Shown here in pieces: positions 10,903-19,330 of a DNA stretch of 64,000 nucleotides. The stretch comes from Microbacterium enclense (lineage in GTDB: Bacteria; Actinomycetota; Actinomycetes; Actinomycetales; Microbacteriaceae): assembly GCA_038182865.1 (NCBI GenBank), contig CP116226.1, positions 3,596,001 to 3,660,000 on the forward strand. The letters are read 5' to 3'. Made by a program: the position numbers and the translations under genes. Each line of letters opens with the position of its first letter. Position 1 is the stretch's first letter. The notes under the pieces were generated by a model, which made no database searches, had not been told where the DNA came from, and worked only from the letters and a program-made list of their open reading frames with translations.

Positions 10903-12107
10903 TTGCGCTTCTTCTTTCCGTCGAAGAACGGGTTCTCCCAGATAACCGAGCCGCCCTGGCCCAGGCCCACGCACATCGCGGTGAGGCCGTAGCGCACGTC
11001 CGGGCGCTCGGCGAACTGCGCGGCCAGCTGGATCATGAGACGGACTCCGGATGCCGCGAGCGGGTGACCGACGGCGATCGCGCCGCCCCACGGGTTCACG
11101 CGCGGGTCGTCGTCGGCGATGCCGAAGTGGTCGAGGAGCGAGATGACCTGGATCGCGAACGCCTCGTTCAGCTCGAACAGACCGATGTCGTCGATCGTGA
11201 GACCGGCCTTCTTCAGGGCCTTCTCGGTCGAGGGGATGGGCCCGATGCCCATGATCTCGGGCTCGACCCCGGCGAACGCGAACGAGACCATGCGCATCTT
11301 GGGTGCCAGGCCGAGTTCCTTCACCGCGTCAGCTCCGGCGAGCAGGCTGATCGTCGCTCCGTCGGTGAGGGGCGACGAGGTTCCGGCCGTGACGCGGCCG
11401 TGAGGGCGGAACGGAGTCTTCAGCGTCGCGAGACCCTCGACAGTCGTCTCGGGGCGGCGCCCCTCGTCTTCCGTCGCAAGACCCCAGGCGCCGTCGGCGT
11501 CCTTGACGGCGACGGGCACGAGATCCGGCTGGATCTTCCCCGCCTCGTACGCAGCCTGCACCTTGTGCTGGCTAGCCGCGCCGAAGCGGTCGGCCCGCTC
11601 CTTGGTCAAGTGCGGGAAGCGGTCGTGGATGCGCTCGGCCGTCACACCCATGTTGAGCGCGCCCGGGTCGACGAGCTTCTCGGCGACGAAGCGGGGGTTC
11701 GGGTCGACATTGCCTCCGATGGGGTGGCGTCCCATGTGCTCGACTCCGCCCGCGAGGGCGAGGTCGTACATGCCGACGCCGATCGACGCGCCCATCGTGG
11801 TCACGCTCGTCATGGCGCCCGCGCACATGCGCTCGATCGCGAGGCCCGGCACGGTCATCGGCAGACCCGCCAAAATCGCCGCCGTGCGCCCGAGGGTCAG
11901 ACCCTGATCGCCGGTCTGCGACGTCGCGGCGATCGCCACGTCGTCGATCCGGTCCTTCGGTACGTCGCCGTTACGCTCCATCAACCCGATGATCGCCTTG
12001 ACCACCAGGTCATCAGCGCGGGTGTTCCAGTACATACCCTTCTCGCCGGCGCGCCCGAAAGGGGTGCGCATTCCGTCGACGAAGAAGACGTCCGTCATCT
12101 CGGCCAC
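10899..12107 (-). CDS. fadA: Acetyl-CoA C-acyltransferase (thiolase)
   Basis: 402 residues. This thiolase cleaves 3-ketoacyl-CoA to acetyl-CoA and a shortened acyl-CoA. The nucleophilic Cys is near residue 95 (ERMCAGAMTS), the conserved His lies in GGAIAVGHPLAASG, and the second Cys near 379 is in MCVGLGQGGS. A second Met three codons in (MTDVFFVDG) may be the true start. It is the first gene of a two-gene beta-oxidation operon with fadB (GTGA overlap). It follows the RNase D gene on the same strand after 71 bases, so a separate promoter is possible. Confidence 0.93.
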   Translation of the reverse strand: MAEMTDVFFVDGMRTPFGRAGEKGMYWNTRADDLVVKAIIGLMERNGDVPKDRIDDVAIAATSQTGDQGLTLGRTAAILAGLPMTVPGLAIERMCAGAMTSVTTMGASIGVGMYDLALAGGVEHMGRHPIGGNVDPNPRFVAEKLVDPGALNMGVTAERIHDRFPHLTKERADRFGAASQHKVQAAYEAGKIQPDLVPVAVKDADGAWGLATEDEGRRPETTVEGLATLKTPFRPHGRVTAGTSSPLTDGATISLLAGADAVKELGLAPKMRMVSFAFAGVEPEIMGIGPIPSTEKALKKAGLTIDDIGLFELNEAFAIQVISLLDHFGIADDDPRVNPWGGAIAVGHPLAASGVRLMIQLAAQFAERPDVRYGLTAMCVGLGQGGSVIWENPFFDGKKKRK

Positions 12108-12178
12108 TCTGCCTCCAAAGTTTGGGATGACCCCAGCCTAGGAAGGCCCATTCCCGGAACGGAATCGGTTGTCCGAAC

Positions 12179-13375
12179 CTACGAATCCGCGCCGGGAGCC
12201 TCGTCGGCCGCATTGACGGAAGCTACAAAGCTATCCGCAATCACCTGTGCGGTCTGGTCAATCTGCCACGGGCGGGCGCCGAGCTCGGACAGGGCCGCAC
12301 CGATGGTCTCGACGCTGATCTCCGCAGGGGGAGTCCACGCCACACGGCGGAGCGTCTCGGGAGTGAGGAGATTTTCCGTCGGCATCCGGAGTTCTGCGGC
12401 TCGCGCCTCGACGGCGGGGCGCGCCGCCTTGAGTCGACGATCCGCTTCGGGGTTGCGATCGACCCACGCCCGAGGAGGGGGGAGGGTGTCGCTCGGAACG
12501 CGGTCGGGGGGAAGCTCGGTGTCCTCACGGCCCGCGACGATCGCGTTCCACCAACGGTCCAGCTGCGTGCGGCTCGCCCGACCGTTGAACTCCTTGACCC
12601 CGGCCAGCGCCTGCTTGCTCGACGGGTCGGCGAGCACCGCGGCGATGAGCGCCCGGTCGGGCAGCAGTCGGCCCGGGGCGACGTCCTGCTCCTGGGCGTA
12701 CTCCTCGCGGGCACGCCAGAGCGAACGTGCGATGGCGAGTGCGCGGCGCCCGCGCACGGTGTGCAGCCCGCTCATACGCCGCCACGGGTCTTCGCGCGGC
12801 GGCTTGGGCAGACGATCCAGGACCGCCTGGAACTCCTGGCGCGCGAACTCGGTCTTGCCCTGCTCGTCGAGTTCGGCGACCAGCACGTCGCGCACATCGA
12901 TGAGGTGCTCGACGTCGAGGGCGGCGTACTCCAGCCACGACGCGGGGAGAGGCCGAGTCGACCAATCCGCCGCCGAGTGCGCCTTCGCCAGGGTGATGCC
13001 GAGAGTCTGCTCCACGACAGCGCCGAGGCCCACACGCTCGTGCCCGAGCAGACGCGCTCCCAGCTCGGTGTCGAAGATGCGGGGAGGTTCGAGGCCCCGC
13101 TCGCGCAACGAGGGGAGATCTTGGCTGGCGGCGTGGAACACCCACTCGGCATCGGCGAGTGCGGCCTGCAGCGGGGAGAAGTCTTCGATCGTCGAGGGGT
13201 CGAAGAGGAAGACACCCGCCTCACGGCGGAAGACCTGGATGAGGTAGGCGCGCTGGGAGTAGCGGAAACCCGACGCGCGCTCCACGTCGACCGCGACGGG
13301 CCCGGTGCCCGCTGCCAGACGGTCGGACGCCGAGGCCAAGCCGTCGGCGTTCTCGATGACGATGTACTCAACCAC
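12179..13375 (-). CDS. rnd: RNase D-like 3'-5' exoribonuclease with HRDC domain
   Basis: 398 residues from GTG at 13375, with CGGAGG seven bases upstream; it overlaps the end of the DUF3000 gene by eight bases. The DEDD exonuclease core is visible: VAVDVERASGFRYS (Asp/Glu pair), FHAASQDLPSL, FDTELGARLLG and YAALDVEHLIDV. An HRDC helical domain follows around residues 215-290 (RGRRALAIARSLWRAREEYAQ). The enzyme trims RNA 3' ends, possibly tRNA precursors. The C-terminal 100 residues are a less conserved tail. RNase D next to DUF3000 is a standard actinobacterial order. Confidence 0.88.
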   Translation of the reverse strand: MVEYIVIENADGLASASDRLAAGTGPVAVDVERASGFRYSQRAYLIQVFRREAGVFLFDPSTIEDFSPLQAALADAEWVFHAASQDLPSLRERGLEPPRIFDTELGARLLGHERVGLGAVVEQTLGITLAKAHSAADWSTRPLPASWLEYAALDVEHLIDVRDVLVAELDEQGKTEFARQEFQAVLDRLPKPPREDPWRRMSGLHTVRGRRALAIARSLWRAREEYAQEQDVAPGRLLPDRALIAAVLADPSSKQALAGVKEFNGRASRTQLDRWWNAIVAGREDTELPPDRVPSDTLPPPRAWVDRNPEADRRLKAARPAVEARAAELRMPTENLLTPETLRRVAWTPPAEISVETIGAALSELGARPWQIDQTAQVIADSFVASVNAADEAPGADS

Positions 13376-13964
13376 GGGTGGGCCTCCGGGCTCCGAAGAC
13401 GGCGACGCCCTCCGACCCCGGGGGGAGGCCGGCGAGCATGCACACGAGTTCCGCCCACGCGTCGAGATGGGGGCGGATGGGACCACGCGGCGACCATGAC
13501 GCGCGAAGTTCGATCTGAGACCCCTCACCCTGCGAGGCGAGCGCCCCGAACCCGGTGGAGAGCGTCTTGGTGGCCGTCCCCGATTCGGAGTGGCGCTCGG
13601 CCCCGCGCGAATCCAGCGCGTCGATGAGCCACGACCACGCCACCTGGGCGAGCAGGGGATCGATGCCGATCTCGGGCTCCAGGGGCGCCTGCGCGAAGCA
13701 CACGATTCGCCAGGCTCCCTCCCACGCGTCGGGCTCCTCCGGATCGTGGAGGAGGATGAAGCGGCCGGTACCGAACGGTGAGTCGGTGGCGTGCTCCTCG
13801 GGACGGACATCGCCCGCCAGCGCCAGGCTGTGCGGCGCGAGGCCGGCGGGGGAGGGGATCTCGCGCACCACGAAATCCTCACGGAACGTGGCGGCGCGCA
13901 CCTCCTCCATCGCCCGGGCGAAAGGGGTCGACGCCTCGGGTGAGCCCAGGTCAGTCACGGCCAC
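13368..13964 (-). CDS. DUF3000 family protein
   Basis: 198 residues: a soluble alpha/beta protein with FVVREIPSPAGLAPHSLALAGDV and, later, GRFILLHDPEEPDAWEGAWRI. It matches the actinobacterial DUF3000 family, normally encoded just upstream of an RNase D gene. No function is established. The start ATG at 13964 is followed by a possible GTG two codons later, so the N-terminus is uncertain by two residues. It lies only 19 bases from the divergent hydrolase gene, so both promoters share this short spacer. Confidence 0.8.
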   Translation of the reverse strand: MAVTDLGSPEASTPFARAMEEVRAATFREDFVVREIPSPAGLAPHSLALAGDVRPEEHATDSPFGTGRFILLHDPEEPDAWEGAWRIVCFAQAPLEPEIGIDPLLAQVAWSWLIDALDSRGAERHSESGTATKTLSTGFGALASQGEGSQIELRASWSPRGPIRPHLDAWAELVCMLAGLPPGSEGVAVFGARRPTRG

Positions 13965-13968
13965 AGAC

Positions 13969-13984
13969 TAGAGTGAGGCCTCGA
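13969..13984 (+). promoter_or_regulatory. -10 element of the hydrolase gene, near-leaderless
   Basis: TAGAGT at 13969-13974 ends nine bases before the ATG at 13984. Transcription would start within two or three bases of the start codon. No ribosome site fits in the spacer. Confidence 0.35.
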
Positions 13985-15192
13985 TGAACGCTCCCAGGCG
14001 CGCCGCGAGGCCCAGGCCCTCGAGTCGGACCTCCGCGATCGCCCGCGTCGGAATCGGCGCCCTCTCCCTCGCGCTGGGCGCGAGCCTGACAGCGTTGAGC
14101 GCAGTCTCCGTCCGGATGGCGCGCACCGTCGTCACTCCCGCAGGGCGGGTCCCGAATGTGCGGATCCTGTCTCTGGACACCTCGGCGCAGACCGTGACCC
14201 TTCAGCGAACTCCCGACACGGCGCTTCCCGGTCGGTACGGGCTCTTCACCACGGGCACCTTCGACTACCTGAGGCTGGGTTCCGTGGTACAGGACGACGG
14301 CACCTCCGTGACCCGGAAGCTCCTCACCCACGTTCCCGCCGAGGGGCGCCTGGCCGCCGAAGCTGCTTTCAGCGGCTGGTACTACGACCGACCCGAAGAC
14401 CTGCGCCTGTCGGTGCGGTCAGCAGAGATCGAGACACCCGTCGGCGCCTGCCCGGCATGGGAGTTCCCCGCCGCGATCGACTCGGACGTCTGGGTGATCC
14501 AGGTGCACGGCCGGGGGACCACACGGGCCGAGACGCTGAGGGCCGTCCCCCTCTTCCATGCGCTCGGCATCAACGCTCTCGTGGTGTCGTACCGCAACGA
14601 CGGAGAGGCTCCGCAGAGCACGAGCGGCACCTACGCCCTCGGCGCGACCGAGTGGCAAGACGTCGATGCCGCGATCACCTACGCCATCGGCCAGGGAGCA
14701 CGGCGCGTCATCCTGATGGGCTGGTCGATGGGTGGGGCGATGTGTCTGCAGGCGGAGGCGCTGTCAGCGCACCGCGACGTCATCGCCGCCCTGATCTTGG
14801 AGTCTCCGGTCGTCGACTGGCGCACGGTGCTGCGCTACCAGAGCCGGCTGCTCCACCTGCCTTCTCCCGTGCTCGCCGTCACGGAGCGCCTTCTCGGCTC
14901 CCGATGGGGGGCCCGCCTCGTGAGCGGCGCGGAGGCCATCCCTCTCGACCGCCTCGACCGTGTTGCTCACGCGGGCGAGCTGCAGCATCCCACGCTCATC
15001 CTGCACAGCGACGACGACGGTTTCGTGCCGAGCGACGCCTCCCACGCTCTCGCGGCTGCCCGGCCCGACCTCGTCACCATGGAGACGTTCGAGGTCGCGC
15101 GCCACACCAAGCTGTGGAACTACGACGAGGCTCGCTTCACCCGAGCGATCGAGGACTGGGTGCGCGAGCGGGGCCTCGCCGTCGGGAGCTGA
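13984..15192 (+). CDS. Membrane-anchored alpha/beta hydrolase
   Basis: 402 residues. An N-terminal basic stretch and a hydrophobic segment around residues 19-38 look like a signal anchor, so the catalytic part is probably extracytoplasmic. The hydrolase domain has VIQVHGRGTTRAE (oxyanion-hole turn), GWSMGGAM with the nucleophile Ser near 248, HSDDDGFVPS with the acid Asp, and His near 374 (ARHTKLWN), a complete triad. The substrate cannot be read from sequence; serine esterase or peptidase-like activity is possible. The gene converges on sufE with a 13-base gap. Confidence 0.8.
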   Translation: MNAPRRAARPRPSSRTSAIARVGIGALSLALGASLTALSAVSVRMARTVVTPAGRVPNVRILSLDTSAQTVTLQRTPDTALPGRYGLFTTGTFDYLRLGSVVQDDGTSVTRKLLTHVPAEGRLAAEAAFSGWYYDRPEDLRLSVRSAEIETPVGACPAWEFPAAIDSDVWVIQVHGRGTTRAETLRAVPLFHALGINALVVSYRNDGEAPQSTSGTYALGATEWQDVDAAITYAIGQGARRVILMGWSMGGAMCLQAEALSAHRDVIAALILESPVVDWRTVLRYQSRLLHLPSPVLAVTERLLGSRWGARLVSGAEAIPLDRLDRVAHAGELQHPTLILHSDDDGFVPSDASHALAAARPDLVTMETFEVARHTKLWNYDEARFTRAIEDWVRERGLAVGS

Positions 15193-15205
15193 CGGATGCC
15201 GCGAC

Positions 15206-15646
15206 TCACGCGCCGCGCTTGGACCGCACTTGACGCTTGGCCCGCATCAGCATCCCCGTCATCCCCGCGATGCGCAGGGGACTGACAGCGCGCGTGAGAC
15301 CGATGCTCTGCGGGAAATCGTCGGGCACGGCGAGCACCTCATCCGCGGTCAGTCCCGTCAGTCCCTGGGCGAGGATGCTGGCGAAACCACGAGTGGTCGG
15401 CGCTTCCGCAGGGGCAGTGGCGTGCATCGCGACACGATCGTCTGCGTCGACCGTCACGATGATGTAGACCGGCGACTGGCACTCCGCGACGCGCTCCTGC
15501 AGCTCGGGGTGGTCCGCATACTCCGCGGGGACCGCGGGGAGCTCCTGCGAGAACTCCAGGAGAAGCTGCAACCGGTCGGGCTCATCGAGTTCGAGGAACT
15601 CGTCGCGGATCTCGGCCAGGCGGGCGGGGAGGGTGTTCTCGGACAT
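15206..15646 (-). CDS. sufE: SufE family sulfur acceptor
   Basis: 146 residues from ATG at 15646. That start has GGGAGG about nine bases upstream, whereas the ATG at 15655 touches the GGGAGG, so the later start is chosen. The conserved acceptor Cys is at about residue 56 (VAECQSPVYI), with RGFASILAQGLTG downstream as in SufE. SufE accepts persulfide sulfur from SufS-type cysteine desulfurases and stimulates Fe-S cluster assembly. It lies 34 bases downstream of a sulfurtransferase gene on the same strand; no SufS or SufBCD gene is in the window. Confidence 0.88.
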   Translation of the reverse strand: MSENTLPARLAEIRDEFLELDEPDRLQLLLEFSQELPAVPAEYADHPELQERVAECQSPVYIIVTVDADDRVAMHATAPAEAPTTRGFASILAQGLTGLTADEVLAVPDDFPQSIGLTRAVSPLRIAGMTGMLMRAKRQVRSKRGA

Positions 15647-15680
15647 CTCCGTCATCCTCCCACGCCCGCGTCGACCGGGC

Positions 15681-16583
15681 TCAGCGGGAGGGAACCTCGC
15701 CGGGCTCGGACCCCGAGACGATCGGCACGCGCACCGCGCTGCCCCACTCGGTCCACGACCCGTCGTAGTTGCGAACGTCATCGAAGCCGAGAAGGTGCTT
15801 CAGGACGAACCACGTGTGGCTGGAGCGCTCACCGATGCGGCAGTACGCCACGATCTTGTCGCCGTCCTTCAGACCCGCGCCCTCGCGGTAGATCGCGTCG
15901 AGTTCCTCGCGCGACTTGAAGCCGCCGTCCTCGGCCACGGCCTTGGCCCACGGCACGCTCTGGGCACTCGGGATGTGGCCGGCGCGCAGCGCACCCTCTT
16001 CCGGGTAGGCGGGAGCGGTGGTGCGCTCGCCGGAGTACTCCTCGGGGGAGCGCACGTCGATGAGGGGGTTGCCCAGGTGCGCGAGCACGTCGTCCTTGTA
16101 CGCGCGCAGCAGCGAGTCGTCGCGCTCGACCACCGGGTAGTCGGTGGGCTCGACGGCCGTCTTGTCGGTCGTCACCGGGCGTCCCTCCGCGATCCACTTG
16201 TCACGGCCACCGTCGAGAAGGCGCACGTCTTCGTGACCGAAGAGAGAGAACACCCACAGGGCGTAGGCGGCCCACCAGTTGTTCTTGTCCCCGTAGATGA
16301 CGACGGTGTCGTCGCGCGAGATCCCCTTGCTGCTCAGCAGCTTCGCGAACCCGGCGCCGTCGACGTAGTCGCGGACGACGGGGTCGTTGAGCTCGGTGTG
16401 CCAGTCGACCTTCACCGCCCCCGGGATGTGACCCGTCTCGTACAGCAGGACGTCCTCGTCGGACTCGACGACGACGAGACCGGGCTGCCCGAGGCGCTGC
16501 TCGAGCCACTCGCCCGTCACGAGCCGGCCGGGCTCGGCGTAGTCGGCGAATTTGGGGGAGGTGGTGTCGAGCTCGACGGTCAC
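15681..16583 (-). CDS. sseA: Thiosulfate/3-mercaptopyruvate sulfurtransferase (two rhodanese domains)
   Basis: 300 residues from GTG at 16583, with GGAG six bases upstream. Two rhodanese domains are seen: an inactive N-terminal one (LYETGHIPGAVKVDWHTEL) and a catalytic C-terminal one with Cys near 248 in AYCRIGERSSHTW. The loop CRIGERSS resembles actinobacterial SseA/CysA thiosulfate sulfurtransferases rather than the CGSGVTA loop of mercaptopyruvate enzymes. It transfers sulfane sulfur to cyanide or thiol acceptors. It is probably co-transcribed with sufE, which suggests a role in sulfur trafficking. Confidence 0.87.
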   Translation of the reverse strand: MTVELDTTSPKFADYAEPGRLVTGEWLEQRLGQPGLVVVESDEDVLLYETGHIPGAVKVDWHTELNDPVVRDYVDGAGFAKLLSSKGISRDDTVVIYGDKNNWWAAYALWVFSLFGHEDVRLLDGGRDKWIAEGRPVTTDKTAVEPTDYPVVERDDSLLRAYKDDVLAHLGNPLIDVRSPEEYSGERTTAPAYPEEGALRAGHIPSAQSVPWAKAVAEDGGFKSREELDAIYREGAGLKDGDKIVAYCRIGERSSHTWFVLKHLLGFDDVRNYDGSWTEWGSAVRVPIVSGSEPGEVPSR

Positions 16584-16702
16584 GAGAAACTCCTCGGTCA
16601 AGGCGGCGGATGGTGCGGCATAGGGTGGACACCGCACCATCGACCCTAGATCCGCGGCATGGGGCACGCACCCTTCCCGTAAGACTTGGACACAGGACGG
16701 CC

Positions 16703-17740
16703 ATGACCTCGACGCCCGCCACGACCGGCCTCATTCACCTCACCGAGCGCGATCCGGCCGTCACGGGCGCGGAGATGGTGAACGCCCTCGTCCCGCCCCC
16801 GCAGTTCGACGGGGCGACGTTCGAGTCGTACCGGGCGGACGATGCCTATCCCTCCCAGCAGGAGGCGAAGGAGCTCCTCCAGTCGTTCGCCGGCAAGCAG
16901 TCGGCGCCGGCGAAGAAGGGCGGCTTCTTCCGGCGCGCGGAGAAGGCGGCGCCGGTCAAGCCGGGCGTCTACCTCGACGGCGGGTTCGGCGTCGGCAAGA
17001 CCCACCTGTTGGCGTCGATCTATCACGCGATGCCCGCCCGCCGGAAGTACTTCGGGTCGTTCATCGAGTACACCGCCCTGGTCGGCGTCCTCGGCTACGC
17101 CAAGGCCGTGGAGCTGTTCCGCGGCAGCGACCTCCTCTGCATCGACGAGTTCGAGCTCGACGACCCGGGCGACACGATGGTGATGACGCGCCTGCTGGGC
17201 GAGCTCGTGGCATCCGGGACCCGGCTGGCGGCGACTTCGAACACCCCGCCCAACGCCCTCGGCGAGGGGCGGTTCGCCGCGCAGGACTTCCTCCGGGAGA
17301 TCCAGTCGATGTCGGACAGCTTCCGCACCATCCGCATCGACGGCACCGACTTCCGCCAACGCGCGATCGACGGCGAGGCCAAGGTCCTGACCGACGACGA
17401 GTATCGACGGACGATGGATGCCGCAGCCTCCGGCGCCGTGGCATCCGATGACGCGTTCGCGGACCTGGTCGCTCACCTGGCCCGTGTGCACCCCTCGCGA
17501 TTCATCCGTCTGATCGACGGCGTCGACGTCATCGGACTGAGGGACGTGACCGTGCTGCACGACCAGTCGGCGGCTCTGCGTCTGGTCGCCTTCATCGACC
17601 GTGCGTACGACGCGCAGATCCCGATCCGGGCGACGGGGGTGCCGCTGAACACCGTCTTCAGCGACGAGATGCTCGGTGGCGGGTACCGGAAGAAGTACCT
17701 GCGGGCGACCTCTCGCCTCGTGGCTCTCACACACTCCTGA
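16703..17740 (+). CDS. zapE: AFG1-like ATPase ZapE
   Basis: 345 residues. The P-loop GGFGVGKTHL is near residues 93-102 and Walker B CIDEFELDDPGD near 147-158, followed by TRLAATSNTPPNALGEGRF, the sensor region of AFG1/ZapE proteins. In Escherichia coli ZapE associates with the division ring; mitochondrial AFG1 supports respiratory-complex assembly. The role in actinobacteria is not settled. A lysine-rich insert near residues 70-84 (KKGGFFRRAEKAAPVK) precedes the P-loop. It is divergent from sseA. Confidence 0.88.
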   Translation: MTSTPATTGLIHLTERDPAVTGAEMVNALVPPPQFDGATFESYRADDAYPSQQEAKELLQSFAGKQSAPAKKGGFFRRAEKAAPVKPGVYLDGGFGVGKTHLLASIYHAMPARRKYFGSFIEYTALVGVLGYAKAVELFRGSDLLCIDEFELDDPGDTMVMTRLLGELVASGTRLAATSNTPPNALGEGRFAAQDFLREIQSMSDSFRTIRIDGTDFRQRAIDGEAKVLTDDEYRRTMDAAASGAVASDDAFADLVAHLARVHPSRFIRLIDGVDVIGLRDVTVLHDQSAALRLVAFIDRAYDAQIPIRATGVPLNTVFSDEMLGGGYRKKYLRATSRLVALTHS

Positions 17741-17773
17741 TCCAGCCACTTCATCCGCGGCTCTCGGCCGCGC

Positions 17774-17843
17774 GAAACGCGATGTTTACCTGGAGCCGTG
17801 CGCTGTAACGCGCCCGTAACACCAGTCGAACGCCGATGGAAAC
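17774..17843. promoter_or_regulatory. Possible GlnR-type nitrogen-control region before amt
   Basis: Half-sites recur at helical spacing: GAAAC 17774-17778, TTTAC 17785-17789, GTAAC 17805-17809, GTAAC 17816-17820, CGAAC 17827-17831 and GAAAC 17839-17843. The last four sit 11, 11 and 12 bases apart, resembling the GTnAC-n6-GAAAC arrangement described for actinobacterial GlnR. Two of the half-sites are imperfect. The region lies 67-136 bases before amt. Confidence 0.4.
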
Positions 17844-17909
17844 CGAGGCTGTGAACACTGGGGGGACCCGACGCTACACCTGCGTCCCTGCAGAGAGGTT
17901 TCCTCCGAG

Positions 17910-19184
17910 ATGGATCAAGGCAACACCGCATTCATCCTGATAGCAGCCGCCCTCGTGCTGCTCATGACGCCAGGACTCGCGTTCTTCTACGGCGGCCTCG
18001 TCAAGGCCAAGAGCGTCATCAGCATGATGATGATGAGCTTCGGCGCGATGGGCCTCATCGGGGTCCTTTGGGTCGTCTACGGCTACGCGATCGCTTTCCC
18101 CGCGACCGACGCCGGGGTCACGCAGCTGCCCTGGATGATCGACTGGAACGAGCTCGGCCTCACCGGCGTTCTCGAGACGCCCGAGGGCGCCGCCTACCCG
18201 CCGCTCGCCTTCGTCGCCTTCCAGGCCACGTTCGCCATCATCACCGTCGCCCTGGTCTCGGGCGCCATCGCCGACCGCGCCAAGTTCGGCTCCTGGATGA
18301 TCTTCGCGTTCATCTGGGCGACCGTCGTCTACTTCCCCGTTGCGAGCTGGGTCTTCAACTTCGGCCTCGCCGATGACGGCTCGTTCTCGTACGGCGGCTG
18401 GATCACGCACGGTATGCAGGACGTCTTCGGCGTCGGCGCGATCGACTTCGCCGGTGGTACCGCGGTCCACATCAACGCCGGTGCCGCCGCCCTCGCCCTG
18501 GCCCTGGTGCTCGGCAAGCGTGTCGGCTTCCAGAAGGGCGCCCACGTCCCTCACAACCCGCCGTTCGTCCTCCTCGGCGCGGGCCTGCTGTGGTTCGGCT
18601 GGTTCGGCTTCAACGCAGGCTCGGAGCTCGCGGCTGACGGCACTGCCGCTCTCGCTTTCGTCAACACGATCGCTGCCCCCGCTGCCGCTCTGCTCTCGTG
18701 GCTGATCGTCGAGAAGATCAAGGACGGCAAGCCCACGTCGGTCGGTGCCGCCTCGGGTGCCGTCGCCGGTCTCGTCGCAATCACCCCGGCCTGCGCGTCG
18801 CTGACGCCGATCTGGGCCATCGTGCTCGGCCTCGTCGCCGGTGCGGTCTGCGCCCTGGCGATCGAGCTGAAGTTCAAGCTCGGCTTCGACGACTCGCTCG
18901 ACGTGGTCGGCATCCACCTCGTCGGTGGTCTGCTCGGAACCCTGTACCTCGGCATCTTCGCCAACGGCACGGGCCTCATCTACAGCGGCTCGCTGACGCA
19001 GCTGCTGGTTCAGGCGATCGCGGCCTTCGCGGTCCTGATCTACTCCTTCGTGCTGGCCTTCGTCATCGGCTTCGCGATCGAGAAGACGATCGGCTTCCGC
19101 GTCAAGAACGAGGACGAGATCGCCGGTATCGACACCGTCGTGCACGGCGAAGAGGGCTACGTCCTGAGCGACGCCCGCGCCTGA
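17910..19184 (+). CDS. amt: Ammonium transporter
   Basis: 424 residues, polytopic with about 11 membrane helices and no cleavable signal. The pore His pair is seen near residues 187 (FAGGTAVHINAGAAAL) and 336 (VVGIHLVGGLLGTLY). The AFFYGGLVKAKSVISMMMMSF start is typical of Amt proteins. It takes up ammonium when it is scarce; activity is usually controlled by a GlnK/GlnB protein, whose gene is not next to it here. The upstream spacer carries repeated GTAAC/GAAAC half-sites, consistent with nitrogen control. A hairpin follows the stop. Confidence 0.95.
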   Translation: MDQGNTAFILIAAALVLLMTPGLAFFYGGLVKAKSVISMMMMSFGAMGLIGVLWVVYGYAIAFPATDAGVTQLPWMIDWNELGLTGVLETPEGAAYPPLAFVAFQATFAIITVALVSGAIADRAKFGSWMIFAFIWATVVYFPVASWVFNFGLADDGSFSYGGWITHGMQDVFGVGAIDFAGGTAVHINAGAAALALALVLGKRVGFQKGAHVPHNPPFVLLGAGLLWFGWFGFNAGSELAADGTAALAFVNTIAAPAAALLSWLIVEKIKDGKPTSVGAASGAVAGLVAITPACASLTPIWAIVLGLVAGAVCALAIELKFKLGFDDSLDVVGIHLVGGLLGTLYLGIFANGTGLIYSGSLTQLLVQAIAAFAVLIYSFVLAFVIGFAIEKTIGFRVKNEDEIAGIDTVVHGEEGYVLSDARA

Positions 19185-19200
19185 TCAGCTCCAACCCCGG

Positions 19201-19234
19201 ACGGGGCGTCACCGATTCGTCGGTGGCGCCCCGT
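19201..19234 (+). terminator. Hairpin terminator after amt
   Basis: ACGGGGCGTCACCGA at 19201-19215 pairs with 19220-19234 with one G-U pair, closing a TTCG tetraloop, 16 bases after the amt stop. Confidence 0.75.
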
Positions 19235-19315
19235 CTCTCGTTGGCCCGTGGCGGGCGCCGAACACACGGGCATTCGGCGGAGGTCACGGCGCGCGGGGTC
19301 AGGTGGCAGGGTGCC

Positions 19316-19330
19316 TAGGGTGGGGGAATG
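19316..19330 (+). promoter_or_regulatory. -10 element of a probably leaderless PemK-like gene
   Basis: TAGGGT at 19316-19321 ends six bases before the ATG at 19328. The intervening bases are G-rich, so a very close ribosome site cannot be excluded. Confidence 0.35.
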
